This document shows, piece by piece, positions 1 to 7,783 of a DNA stretch of 42,230 nt (its first letter is position 1; every line of letters begins with the position of its first letter). Location: the NCBI GenBank assembly GCA_022827945.1, contig JAJEIT010000040.1:1-42230 (forward strand), read 5' to 3'. The stretch is from Dehalococcoidia bacterium. Its GTDB lineage: Bacteria > Chloroflexota > Dehalococcoidia > Tepidiformales > Tepidiformaceae. Both the position numbers and the translations under genes were made by a program. The notes beneath the pieces are model-generated. The model made no database searches and was not told the origin of the DNA. It saw only the letters and a program-made list of their open reading frames with translations.

Positions 1-1
1 C

Positions 2-157
2 GATGCCGCCATCGCCGCCCTCGAGGAGGGCGCGCGCGGCACCGACAACCTCGTGCCTCTCATCGTCGCCGCCGTTGAGGCGCGCGCCACGCTCGGGGAA
101 ATCAGCCACGCCCTGCGCCGCGCCTGGGGCGAGTACCGCGAGATCGTGGTCGTCTGA
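2..157 (+). CDS. Methylmalonyl-CoA mutase large subunit, C-terminal end (partial)
   Basis: The first 51 codons visible in frame 2 end at a TGA at 155-157. The peptide contains ALEEGARGTDNLVPLIVAAV and then ATLGEISHALR...WGEYRE, the usual C-terminus of the catalytic (TIM-barrel) chain of methylmalonyl-CoA mutase-type acyl-CoA mutases that lack a fused B12 domain. The start lies outside the window. A separate B12-binding subunit, an epimerase and MeaB follow within 2 kb, which supports the call. It would isomerise methylmalonyl-CoA to succinyl-CoA; ethylmalonyl- or isobutyryl-CoA mutase cannot be excluded from this fragment. The stop overlaps the next ATG by one base. Confidence 0.82.
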   Translation, partial: DAAIAALEEGARGTDNLVPLIVAAVEARATLGEISHALRRAWGEYREIVVV

Positions 158-675
158 TGGCCGAGGACGACACCCGCAGCTACGTGGACGACCGCCGCCG
201 CCTGCTCGGCGAACTCGAGCTGGAGCGCAATCAGCTCCTGCGCAACATCGAGACCTGCCGCATCCGCGACATCGATCGCCCCATGATCGACGAGTGGTCT
301 CTCAAGGACATCATCGGGCACGTCGCCAGCTGGGAGGCCGAGGTCGTCAGCGCCCTGCTCGACATCCAGGAGGGGCGCCGCGCCGCCATCCTCGACTTCG
401 ACGAGGAACGCACTGACGCCTGGAACCAGGATCACGTCGAGCGCAAGCGCAGCCTCACCTTCTGGAGCGTCCTCGAACAGCTCAAGGCGGGACGTGAGCG
501 CCTGCTCGCCACCGTCGCCGAGTTCGACGACGCCGCCATCGGCGAGGAAGGCCGCGTTCCCAACCAGCTCCTGCAGGTCGTTGCCAACCACGACAAGGAG
601 CACTGGCACATCATCGCCGCCTACCTCGCCGGCATGCCCGGTGTGCGCGAAACCAGCGCCGCCGGCACCAGCTAG
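157..675 (+). CDS. DinB/DfsB-like four-helix protein in the mutase operon
   Basis: This 172-residue, mostly helical protein has WSLKDIIGHVASW near residues 47-59 and NHDKEHWHII near 144-153. That spacing of His55, His145 and His149 resembles the metal-binding triad of the DinB/DfsB (ClbS-like) superfamily. Members include thiol-dependent transferases and small-molecule-modifying enzymes, but the substrate here is unknown. The ATG overlaps the mutase stop (TGATG), so translation is probably coupled. The gene sits between the mutase large subunit and the epimerase, so a role tied to B12/acyl-CoA chemistry is possible but is only inference from position. Confidence 0.68.
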   Translation: MAEDDTRSYVDDRRRLLGELELERNQLLRNIETCRIRDIDRPMIDEWSLKDIIGHVASWEAEVVSALLDIQEGRRAAILDFDEERTDAWNQDHVERKRSLTFWSVLEQLKAGRERLLATVAEFDDAAIGEEGRVPNQLLQVVANHDKEHWHIIAAYLAGMPGVRETSAAGTS

Positions 676-691
676 CACCCAGAGGAGCCCT

Positions 692-1507
692 ATGCTCAGC
701 AAGGTCCACCACGTAGGCATCGTCGTCCGTAGCGCCGACGATGCACTCGGTTTCTACCGCGATGCGCTCGGCCTGCCCGTCAGCGTCGACCGCGTCATCG
801 AGGACCAGGGCGTCCGCGGCGTCCTCCTCCCCTGCGGCACCGCCGAGATCGAGCTCCTCGAACCGACGCGCGACGACACGGGCGTCGCGCGCTTCCTCGA
901 AGGCCGTGGCGAGGGCATGCACCACGTCTGCTTCGAGTCCGACGACTGTGGCGCCGACCTTCGCGCCGCCGCCGAGGCGGGCGTCCAGCTCATCGACGAG
1001 GCGCCCCGTGCCGGGCTCGCCGGCATGATCGGCTTCCTCCACCCCAGGTCGAACCACGGCGTCCTTATCGAGTACGCCACTCCCGTCGAGGAGTCGCACG
1101 TCGGCCCGAGCGACGACGCCCTGGCGAAGCGCATCGACCACATCGGCATCGTCGTGCAGGACATCCCTGCTGCTGCCGCCACCTACGAGCGCCACTTCGG
1201 TTTCACCCTCGACCCGAACCTCGGCGGTCAGAACGACGCACTGGGCATCGAGAACGCCTTCATGCTCGCGGGCAACGCCCACCTTGAATTCATCCGGCCC
1301 ACCACCGGAGAGGGGCCGGTCGCAAAGTTCGCCGCCGAGCGGGGCGAGGGCTCGTTCCTCCTCTCGCTCGCCGTCGCCGATGCGGAAGCCGCCGTCGCCA
1401 GCCTGCGCGACGCTGGCGCCCGCGCCGGTGACGCCAACGGCGGCGTCGCCTTCGTTTCACCCCGCTCGTCCTTCGGCGTCAACCTGCAGTTGGTCGAGCG
1501 AGCCTGA
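692..1507 (+). CDS. mce: Methylmalonyl-CoA epimerase with second VOC domain
   Basis: The 271-residue protein has two vicinal-oxygen-chelate domains (about 1-135 and 145-271). The first matches methylmalonyl-CoA epimerase: [26 protein letters not shown] and HGVLIEY supply the expected His, Gln, His and Glu metal ligands. The second begins [11 protein letters not shown], but the later ligands are replaced (GSFLLSLAV where the second His should be, FGVNLQLVE where the Glu should be). It therefore probably has no catalytic metal site and may serve in dimer-like packing. The ATG at 692 follows AGAGGAG at 681-687. The enzyme would epimerise (S)- to (R)-methylmalonyl-CoA for the neighbouring mutase. 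Typical epimerases are about 140 residues, so this is a double-length form. Confidence 0.85.
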   Translation: MLSKVHHVGIVVRSADDALGFYRDALGLPVSVDRVIEDQGVRGVLLPCGTAEIELLEPTRDDTGVARFLEGRGEGMHHVCFESDDCGADLRAAAEAGVQLIDEAPRAGLAGMIGFLHPRSNHGVLIEYATPVEESHVGPSDDALAKRIDHIGIVVQDIPAAAATYERHFGFTLDPNLGGQNDALGIENAFMLAGNAHLEFIRPTTGEGPVAKFAAERGEGSFLLSLAVADAEAAVASLRDAGARAGDANGGVAFVSPRSSFGVNLQLVERA

Positions 1508-1532
1508 CCCCACGACACAGAGGAGCAGCACC

Positions 1533-1967
1533 ATGACCGCATCTCCCGAAACCTCCGCCCAGGGCGAAACCGGACAGAAGATCCGGGTTCTTATCGCCAA
1601 GCCCGGCCTCGACGGGCACGACCGCGGCGCCAAGATCGTCGCCCGCGCCCTGCGCGACGGCGGCTGCGAGGTCATCTACACCGGCATCCGCCAGACGCCC
1701 CAGATGATCGCCGAGGCCGCCCTCCAGGAAGACGTCGACGTTGTCGGCCTCAGCATCCTCTCGGGCGCCCACCTCGAGCTCTTCCCTCGCATCGTCGAGG
1801 AGCTCAGGTCGCGTGGACTCGACGACGTCATCCTCTTCTGTGGGGGCATCATTCCCGAAGAAGACACAGACGCCCTTGAGGCGATGGGCTTCAGCGCCAT
1901 CTTCCGCCCGGGCACCAACACCCGCGACATCGTGTCGTTCGTGTACGACAACGCCTCATCCGAGTGA
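1533..1967 (+). CDS. Methylmalonyl-CoA mutase B12-binding small subunit
   Basis: This 144-residue protein is a stand-alone cobalamin-binding domain. It shows the DGHDRGAK signature (residues 27-34) with His29 as lower-axial cobalt ligand, followed by [10 protein letters not shown] and GGIIPEED, the usual Ser and Gly-rich elements that hold the nucleotide tail. The N-terminal 15 residues are a polar extension. A separate small subunit is typical of archaeal and some bacterial mutases; the matching catalytic chain ends at 157. An AGGAG at 1521-1525 precedes the ATG. The stop overlaps the meaB GTG by four bases (GTGA). Confidence 0.92.
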   Translation: MTASPETSAQGETGQKIRVLIAKPGLDGHDRGAKIVARALRDGGCEVIYTGIRQTPQMIAEAALQEDVDVVGLSILSGAHLELFPRIVEELRSRGLDDVILFCGGIIPEEDTDALEAMGFSAIFRPGTNTRDIVSFVYDNASSE

Positions 1968-2902
1968 GCGACCTGATCGAGCGCTTCCTCGCGGGTGAGC
2001 GCCGCGCCCTCTCTCGCATCCTCACGCGTGTCGAGAACGGCACGCCCGAGGGGCGCGAGTACCTGCGCCAACTCTATCCCCGCTCCGGACGCGCCCACAC
2101 GATCGGCGTCACTGGAAGCGCCGGCTCGGGCAAGAGCAGCCTCACCGGCGCCCTCGCCGCCGAGCTCCGCAAGCGCGGCCACGAGGTCGGCATCATCGCC
2201 GTCGACCCCTCCAGCCCCTTCACCCAGGGCGCTATCCTCGGCGACCGCATCCGCATGCAGGACCTCGTCCTCGACCCGGGCGTCTTCGTCCGCAGCATGG
2301 CCAGCCGAGGCGCCCTGGGCGGCCTCGCCCCCACCATCGACGACGTCGTCGCCGTCATGGACGCGTTCGGCTTCCCCTACGTCTTCGTCGAGACCGTCGG
2401 CGCCGGCCAGGACGAGGTCGAGATTGCCGGCACCGCCCTCACGACTGTGCTCGTCAACAACCCCGGCACCGGCGACGACATCCAGGCGCTCAAGGCCGGC
2501 ATCATCGAGATCGCTGACGTGCTCGTCGTGAACAAGGCCGACCGCCCCGGCGCCGACGTGCTCGTGAGCCAGCTCCGCGCCCTCCTCTCGCTCGCCCCCA
2601 GCGAGGGCCGCGAGGTGCCCATCCTCTCGACCGTCGCCACGACCGGCGACGGCGTCCCCGAGCTCGTCGACGCGATCGACGAGCACCGTGCCTGGCTCGA
2701 TAGCTCCGGCGAGCTCGAGAAGCATCGACGCCAGGAGGCGCGCCACCAGGTCCTCTCCGTCGCCCAGCGCATCCTCCTCGACCGGATCCGTCGCGGAACC
2801 TCGGAGGAAACCCTCGGTGAGCTCGTCGCCCAGGTTGCGGGGCGCGACCTCGATCCCCACACGGCCGCCGAACAGCTGGTCGAACAGGGCGAACTCGTGT
2901 GA
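1964..2902 (+). CDS. meaB: MeaB/ArgK-type G3E GTPase, mutase chaperone
   Basis: This 312-residue P-loop GTPase loads and protects adenosylcobalamin on methylmalonyl-CoA mutase. Visible motifs are the Walker [10 protein letters not shown] (51-59), [31 protein letters not shown] and the base-specificity motif NKADRPGAD. The Walker A has Ala-Gly where family members usually have Pro-Gly (GPPGAGKST), a mild change. The GTG start is set by the GTGA overlap with the B12-subunit stop, and the length is normal for MeaB. Position directly after the mutase small subunit is the classic arrangement. Confidence 0.94.
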   Translation: MSDLIERFLAGERRALSRILTRVENGTPEGREYLRQLYPRSGRAHTIGVTGSAGSGKSSLTGALAAELRKRGHEVGIIAVDPSSPFTQGAILGDRIRMQDLVLDPGVFVRSMASRGALGGLAPTIDDVVAVMDAFGFPYVFVETVGAGQDEVEIAGTALTTVLVNNPGTGDDIQALKAGIIEIADVLVVNKADRPGADVLVSQLRALLSLAPSEGREVPILSTVATTGDGVPELVDAIDEHRAWLDSSGELEKHRRQEARHQVLSVAQRILLDRIRRGTSEETLGELVAQVAGRDLDPHTAAEQLVEQGELV

Positions 2903-3597
2903 GCGAGGCCCGGCAGCGCATCCGTGCTCGCTTCCGCAAGGGCGAGCGCGTGCGTCACATCTCCCACCTCGACGTGCTCCGCTACTGGGAACGGGCCATC
3001 CGCCGCGCGGACCTGCCCCTTCTCTACTCGCAGGGCTTCACGCCCCACCCCAAGATCGCCTTCGCGGCGCCCCTCCCCCTCGGGTTCATCGGCGAAGGAG
3101 AGATCATGGAGGTGCTGCTCGAAGAGCGCGTCCCCCTCGACCGCTTCGCCGCCGACTTGACCGGCCAGACCACCGCCGACCTTGAGCTCCTCGACGCGAC
3201 GGAGGTCGCGCTCGGCCTCCCCGCCCTTCCCACCCTCCTGACCTGGGCCGACTACCACCTCGCCCTCGATGGCGTCACGCCCGAGCACGCCGTCGAGTCG
3301 GTCAACGCCTTCCTCGCCACCGAGACCTTCCCCTGGCGTCAGGAGCGCGAGGGGAAGAAAGCCCGCGAGTACGACCTCCGCGCGGGCGTCGCCTCCCTCC
3401 GGGTGGACACGAGCGAGAAGCGCGCCGTTATCGACACCCGTCTGAGCTGCGGGCAGGAACTGACTGTGCGCCCCGAGCAGATCGTTGCCGCGCTCTTCCC
3501 GACAGCGACGGTCGAGCGCTACGTGCGCGTGGGACTTGTGCTGGAGGAGCCCTCGGCCGCGCTGCAGGCCTGGCGCAAGAAGGGGCAGTACGAGTGA
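2899..3597 (+). CDS. DUF2344 (TIGR03936) radical-SAM-linked protein
   Basis: The 232-residue protein matches the family through RARFRKGERVRHISHLDVLR near the N-terminus, then YSQGFTPHPKIAFAAPLPLG. The family was named because members are usually fused or adjacent to a B12-binding radical SAM protein (TIGR03960), often near rne/rng and rplU. No such radical SAM gene is in this window, although the upstream neighbours are cobalamin genes. The biochemical role is not established. The GTG at 2899 overlaps the meaB stop (GTGA), and its own stop overlaps the next GTG in the same way. Confidence 0.85.
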   Translation: MSEARQRIRARFRKGERVRHISHLDVLRYWERAIRRADLPLLYSQGFTPHPKIAFAAPLPLGFIGEGEIMEVLLEERVPLDRFAADLTGQTTADLELLDATEVALGLPALPTLLTWADYHLALDGVTPEHAVESVNAFLATETFPWRQEREGKKAREYDLRAGVASLRVDTSEKRAVIDTRLSCGQELTVRPEQIVAALFPTATVERYVRVGLVLEEPSAALQAWRKKGQYE

Positions 3598-4199
3598 GGC
3601 TCACCCTCGTCCGCCACGGCGAGACCGCCTACAACCGCGATGGGCTCGGCCTCGGACGCGAGGACGCGCAGCTCACCGACCTCGGCCTCCGCCAGACCGC
3701 CGCCGCCGTCGAACGCCTCTCGTCCGAGCCCCCCGACCACATCCTCACCAGTCCGCTCACCCGCGCCGCGGCCATCGCCCGCGGCCTCGCCGAGCGCACG
3801 GGCGCGCCCCTCGAGGTCCGCGAGGAGCTGACGGAGATGGACGTCGGCGAGACCGAGGGTCTTCCCTTCGCCGAGATGCGAGCGCGTTTCCCCGACTTCC
3901 TTCAGGCGTGGCGCCAGCCCGACCCTGCAGGTGTGCTCATGCCCGGCGGCGAGAGCCTCGCGCAGGTGGCCGCTCGGCTCGAACCACTGATCACCGAACT
4001 GCACGCCCTGCCCGACGAACACAGGGTCGTCGCGGTCTCCCACAACTTCGTGCTACGCGTGCTCATCTGCCGCCTGCTGGGCCTCGATATCGCCGCCTTT
4101 CGGGCCTTCAGCGTCGATCTCGCCTCCGTCTCGACGCTTTCGCTGCGCGGCGAATGGGTCTCCCTGCGCTCCCTCAACGACCGCTACCACCTCCCCTGA
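3594..4199 (+). CDS. Histidine phosphatase (phosphoglycerate-mutase-like)
   Basis: This 201-residue branch-1 histidine phosphatase has the catalytic LVRHGET (His8), TSPLTRAAA (Arg57), TEMDVGETEG and the second histidine in VAVSHNFVLR (His150). This short form, with a TEMDxGxxEG segment, is closer to CobC/PhoE-type broad phosphatases than to cofactor-dependent phosphoglycerate mutase. Because the operon is cobalamin-linked, a CobC-like alpha-ribazole phosphatase is possible, but no cobalamin biosynthesis genes are seen. The GTG start overlaps the previous stop by four bases. Confidence 0.85.
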   Translation: MRLTLVRHGETAYNRDGLGLGREDAQLTDLGLRQTAAAVERLSSEPPDHILTSPLTRAAAIARGLAERTGAPLEVREELTEMDVGETEGLPFAEMRARFPDFLQAWRQPDPAGVLMPGGESLAQVAARLEPLITELHALPDEHRVVAVSHNFVLRVLICRLLGLDIAAFRAFSVDLASVSTLSLRGEWVSLRSLNDRYHLP

Positions 4200-4216
4200 T
4201 CCCCCACCGAGCGCGC

Positions 4217-4245
4217 TTGAATCTTGAACGCCGCAAGCCTAATTT
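4217..4245 (+). promoter_or_regulatory. Leaderless promoter of ftsB
   Basis: A TTGAAT at 4217-4222 and TAATTT at 4240-4245 are separated by 17 bases. The -10 ends six bases before the ftsB ATG (4252), and no Shine-Dalgarno lies between, so transcription probably starts at or next to the A of the ATG. Confidence 0.65.
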
Positions 4246-4251
4246 GGTCAC

Positions 4252-4593
4252 ATGCCTATCCCGGTGTTCACTAAGACAACCCTGTTTCTTCTGGTTTGTC
4301 TGCTACTCGCCGGGTACTTCGTCTACACCGCCTCGTCGGGTACAGTCCGCCAGCGCCAGCAGAACGAAGACCATGAAGCCGCGCTCGCCGAGATTGAGAA
4401 TCTCCAGTCGAGGCGCGACCATCTCCTCGCCGTGTACGACTACGTCGTCTCCGACGCCTATGTGGAGCAGGCCGCCCGCCGCGAGCTCGGCTACATCCGC
4501 GAGGGTGAGACCGCGTTCGTCGTGCTCAGCCCCCCTCCCCCCTCGGACCAGGAACTCTCTGGTGAGTGGTGGGAGCGCCTCTTCCCCAGGTAG
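4252..4593 (+). CDS. ftsB: FtsB/DivIC-family septum formation initiator
   Basis: The 113-residue protein has a short cytoplasmic N-terminus, one transmembrane helix (about 8-26), a coiled coil (about 33-65) and the family signature YVEQAARRELGYIREGETAFVV, followed by a Pro-rich stretch and a short tail. FtsB/DivIC bridges FtsL and FtsQ/DivIB in the divisome, with its coiled coil outside the cell membrane. The start is supported by a promoter whose -10 is six bases upstream, which implies a leaderless message. tilS follows with a one-base stop/start overlap, a common ftsB-tilS neighbourhood. Confidence 0.88.
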   Translation: MPIPVFTKTTLFLLVCLLLAGYFVYTASSGTVRQRQQNEDHEAALAEIENLQSRRDHLLAVYDYVVSDAYVEQAARRELGYIREGETAFVVLSPPPPSDQELSGEWWERLFPR

Positions 4594-6008
4594 TGCCCGA
4601 CCACACTCCCTCGCCCCTTGAGCGCGTCCGGCGCTTCGCCGAGCGCGAGCAGCTCTTCCGCAGCACGGAGAAGGTCGTCGTAGCCGTCAGCGGAGGGGCC
4701 GATTCCGTCGCCGCCCTTCTTCTCCTGCGCGAGCTGGGCGAAGCGCAGGGCTTCGAGGTCGTCGCCGCCCACTTCGATCACCACCTGCGGCACGAGTCCG
4801 GTGGTGACCGCGAGTTCGCGAGCGACCTCTGCGAACGCCTCGAAGTGCCCTGCATGACCGGCGAGGGCGACGTGCCCCTCGCCGCCGGGGAGATGCGGAT
4901 GGGGATCGAGGAGGCGGCCCGCAGACTGCGCTATCAGTTCCTCGCCTTTGCCGCCGAGCGCCAGGGCGCCGGCGCCGTCGCCACCGGCCACACCGCCGAC
5001 GACCACGTCGAGACCGTGCTCCACCACATTGTGCGCGGCAGCGGCGTGCGCGGGATGCGGGGGATATTGCCGGCCGCCCCCCTCCCAGGCATGCCATCCC
5101 TGCGGCTCATTCGCCCCATCCTCCCCCTCGCCCGGGCGGATACCGTCGCCGTCTGCAATGCGGCCGGCATCGACTACCGCGAGGACGCGACGAACGCCGA
5201 GCTCCACGCCACCCGAAACCGCCTCCGCCACACCGTCCTGCCCCAGCTGCGCGAGGAGAACCCGTCGGTCGATGCGGCCATCCTCGGCCTCGCCGAGAGC
5301 GCCCGCGAGCTCTTTCGCACCGTCGAGCGAGCGGCCGATCTCGCCCAGCCCCGTGACCGGGCTCCCGGCGCGGTCGTGTTCGGCCTCGACGCGCTCCGCT
5401 CGCTCGGCAGCGAGGCCCGCCTGCTCATCCTCGAACGCGAAGCTGCCTTCCTCAGGGCTGAGGTCGACGCCAACCGCACCCGACTCCGCAACCTCGACGA
5501 CGTCCTGTCGAGCGGCAGCGGCCGGGTCGCCTTCGGGGGCCTGACGGTCCAGGTCTCCGCTGGACTCGTGCGCCTATCGGGCGAAGGTGGCGGAGAGGAC
5601 CAACCGTTCGACGAGCAGTTCGTGAACATCCCCGGCATCACCCGCGCCGGCGAGCGCGTCCTCCAGGCCGCCACCGATCCCTTCCCGGACGGCGCGGTCG
5701 CGCCTCCCGCCGCCGCCGTCCCCGCCGACCGCATCGAGGGCGCCCTCCGCCTCCGCGCCCTCGCCCCCGGCGACCGAATGCGGTACCGCGGCTACCGCCG
5801 CAAGGTCAGCGGCATTCTCAAGAACGCTCGCGTGCCTGACTGGGAGCGGGGTGGCCTCATCGCCCTCGCCGGGCGCGAAGATGTGGTCGCGGTGCTGGGC
5901 GCGAATGTCGCCATCGCCGACGGCGGCGCGGAAGACGAGTGCTACTACTTCCGGATCGCGCCGCCGCCCCCCGCGCCTCCGCCCCTACCCCGTGTGGACG
6001 GCGGGTAG
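4593..6008 (+). CDS. tilS: tRNA(Ile)-lysidine synthetase
   Basis: A 471-residue PP-loop ATPase with AVSGGADSVAALLLL (PP-loop at 33-38), AAHFDHHLR, GHTADDHVETVLHHIVRGSGVRGMRGI and a C-terminal TilS domain ending near the RYRGYRRKVSGILKN segment. It converts the wobble C of tRNA-Ile(CAU) to lysidine. I chose the GTG at 4593, which overlaps the ftsB TAG by one base (TAGTG) and gives MPDHTPSPLERV. The GTG at 4566 would add nine residues inside ftsB. The 3' end overlaps the convergent LLM gene by 24 bases. Confidence 0.93.
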   Translation: MPDHTPSPLERVRRFAEREQLFRSTEKVVVAVSGGADSVAALLLLRELGEAQGFEVVAAHFDHHLRHESGGDREFASDLCERLEVPCMTGEGDVPLAAGEMRMGIEEAARRLRYQFLAFAAERQGAGAVATGHTADDHVETVLHHIVRGSGVRGMRGILPAAPLPGMPSLRLIRPILPLARADTVAVCNAAGIDYREDATNAELHATRNRLRHTVLPQLREENPSVDAAILGLAESARELFRTVERAADLAQPRDRAPGAVVFGLDALRSLGSEARLLILEREAAFLRAEVDANRTRLRNLDDVLSSGSGRVAFGGLTVQVSAGLVRLSGEGGGEDQPFDEQFVNIPGITRAGERVLQAATDPFPDGAVAPPAAAVPADRIEGALRLRALAPGDRMRYRGYRRKVSGILKNARVPDWERGGLIALAGREDVVAVLGANVAIADGGAEDECYYFRIAPPPPAPPPLPRVDGG

Positions 6009-6905
6009 CACTTCCTCGATCAGCCGCTGGGTCTGTGCGTAGGCGTCTGCGTCCGAGTCCGCCAGCGGCCGCAGGACGAACTTGCTGATACCGCACGCGA
6101 CGTACTCTTGCGCCCGCGCCACGATGTCATCCGCGTCGCCCACGGCAAAGAGAGCCTCCGGGTCGAGTGCCGCGAAGCGGCTGTACGCCTTCGCCGTCCG
6201 GGCGATTGGCTCGTCGTCCCAGCTCCCGAACCGGAAGGGGAACCCGGCCCCGTAGTGGTCCTCGTCGATTGTCCGTCCCGCCTCCGCGACCGCCGCCTTG
6301 ATCTTGGTTACCACCGGCGCAACCTGCGCCGGCGTCTGGATTCCCGCCAGCCAGCCGGTTCCCCGCAGCGCCGTTCGCTTGATCGCGGCGGCGCTGCTCC
6401 CCCCGATCCACAGCGGCAGCGGCTGCTGCACGGGCCGCGGCGCGATCGATGCCGACTCGTACTGGAAGTGTTCCCCGTCGAAGGTGACGTCGTCCTCCTC
6501 CCACAGCCGCACCATCAGGTCGATCATCTCGTCGGCGGTCGCCCCGCGACCGCGCGGCTCCCGACCCGTCGCCCGCCACTCGGGCGCGTTCAGCGCGCCC
6601 ACGCCGAAGGCCGGCAGCAGCCGCCCGTCGCTCAGGTAGTCGATGGTCGCGCACTCGTTCGCCAGCACCAGCGGGTCGCGCAACGGCAGCAGCACCACGT
6701 TCATCCCGAACTTGATTCGCGTCGTGGCGCCCGCGACCGCCGCCATCGCCGTCATCGGTTCGAGCGCACGTTGCGGCCCCGCGAGCCGCTCGCTGAACCA
6801 GATCGAGTCGACCTCGCTTTCTTCGCACAGGTCGATCCAGCGGAAGAATGACGCCGGCGTCGTCTCCGGCAGCAGGGCTGCCCCCAGCCCGATGCGTACG
6901 CTCAT
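5985..6905 (-). CDS. LLM-class flavin/F420-dependent oxidoreductase
   Basis: This 306-residue TIM-barrel protein has the luciferase-like pattern: an N-terminal strand [56 protein letters not shown] and [10 protein letters not shown], typical of actinobacterial/chloroflexotal F420-dependent enzymes (TIGR03619-like). Cofactor (F420 or FMN) and substrate cannot be decided. The ATG at 6905 is preceded on the minus strand by GAGGAGG with good spacing. It lies downstream of the inositol-phosphatase-like gene on the same strand, and its last 24 bases overlap tilS tail to tail. Confidence 0.88.
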   Translation of the reverse strand: MSVRIGLGAALLPETTPASFFRWIDLCEESEVDSIWFSERLAGPQRALEPMTAMAAVAGATTRIKFGMNVVLLPLRDPLVLANECATIDYLSDGRLLPAFGVGALNAPEWRATGREPRGRGATADEMIDLMVRLWEEDDVTFDGEHFQYESASIAPRPVQQPLPLWIGGSSAAAIKRTALRGTGWLAGIQTPAQVAPVVTKIKAAVAEAGRTIDEDHYGAGFPFRFGSWDDEPIARTAKAYSRFAALDPEALFAVGDADDIVARAQEYVACGISKFVLRPLADSDADAYAQTQRLIEEVLPAVHTG

Positions 6906-6946
6906 CGCGATGCCTCCTCGCGCATCCTAGCCCGTCGCGCGCTTCC

Positions 6947-7756
6947 CTACCGCGAGAGGCGCTGGAAGTACTCGCTGATGCGAGCGTGCAGCCCCGCCTC
7001 CGCCACCAGCAGCCCCCGCACGAGCGGTCGCGGCTGGTTGAACCCGATCGGCTGGCCGGTCACGTCCGTCACGACCAGCCCCTTCGCCAGGCAGAGCGCT
7101 GCCCCCGCCGCTACGTCCCACTCCTGGCGCGCGTACCAGGTCACCACCACGTCGCCCTTCCCGGCCGCCACCAGCGCCAGCCGATAGGCCACGCTCCCCA
7201 CCCCTCGCGTGCGCGCCTGACCCGGGAGCGGCGGAACCTCCCCCAGCATGTCCTCCCCACGCCCCACGAGCGCGAGGTAGCCACGCTCCTGCCCGTCGTG
7301 GGGGACAGGCTCGGGTACCGGGTCCGGGCAGACGGCCGCGTGCATCTCGTCCGTCGCGGGGTTGTGCACGACGCCGAGCGCCGGCCGTCCCTCCACCACC
7401 AGCCCCACCGAGATCGCGTACTCGGGGTGGCCCTGCAGGTACTCCCGCGTCCCGTCGATCGGGTCGACCACCCACACCCGCTCCCGGTCGAGCCGTTCCG
7501 CCGTGTCGCGATGCTCCTCGCTCAGCCAGCCGTCCTCGGGGAACGCGCCCGTGAGCGCCTCGTGCAGGATCTCCGCCGCGTGGATGTCCGCCTCCGAGAC
7601 GAGCTCGTAGCCGCCTTTGCGCCCGTATCGCAGCCCCTCCTCCCGCATGCGCGCGACCTCGCCGCCCGCGCGCCGCGCCGCCTCGACCGCCACCTTCAGC
7701 TCCCGTTCCAGCACCGCCCCACTCTGGGGGCGCTGCTCCCTCGGGGCAATCTCCAA
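6947..7756 (-). CDS. Inositol monophosphatase/CysQ-family phosphatase
   Basis: A Mg-dependent phosphatase of the IMPase/FBPase fold. It has [13 protein letters not shown] (about 45-57), WLSEE (78-82), [12 protein letters not shown] (98-109) and [15 protein letters not shown], which together supply the metal-binding Glu and Asp residues. The family hydrolyses inositol-1-phosphate, histidinol-phosphate or 3'-phosphoadenosine-5'-phosphate; which one is unclear. The EYLQG after the DPIDGT motif leans towards the CysQ/PAP phosphatase branch. The start is uncertain: TTG at 7756 gives 269 residues, while a GTG at 7714 removes 14. Neither has a clear ribosome-binding site. Confidence 0.85.
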   Translation of the reverse strand: MEIAPREQRPQSGAVLERELKVAVEAARRAGGEVARMREEGLRYGRKGGYELVSEADIHAAEILHEALTGAFPEDGWLSEEHRDTAERLDRERVWVVDPIDGTREYLQGHPEYAISVGLVVEGRPALGVVHNPATDEMHAAVCPDPVPEPVPHDGQERGYLALVGRGEDMLGEVPPLPGQARTRGVGSVAYRLALVAAGKGDVVVTWYARQEWDVAAGAALCLAKGLVVTDVTGQPIGFNQPRPLVRGLLVAEAGLHARISEYFQRLSR

Positions 7757-7770
7757 AGGCGGCGCCGCCG

Positions 7771-7777
7771 TACACTA
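7771..7777. promoter_or_regulatory. Overlapping divergent -10 boxes
   Basis: The heptamer TACACTA reads as TACACT (7771-7776) rightwards and TAGTGT (7777-7772) leftwards. The rightward box ends seven bases before the DUF255 ATG (7784). The leftward one could serve the phosphatase gene with a leader of about eight bases. The two promoters would be mutually exclusive. Confidence 0.45.
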
Positions 7778-7783
7778 CCTGCG

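Noticed and set aside
1676-2860. A 394-codon open frame antisense to the mutase small subunit and meaB
   Set aside because: Same GC-bias effect; meaB with its GTPase motifs is the real gene.
6848-7783. 312 extra in-frame codons upstream of the DUF255 start
   Set aside because: They are antisense to the phosphatase gene, and the family N-terminus begins at ATG 7784, where a -10 box sits seven bases upstream.
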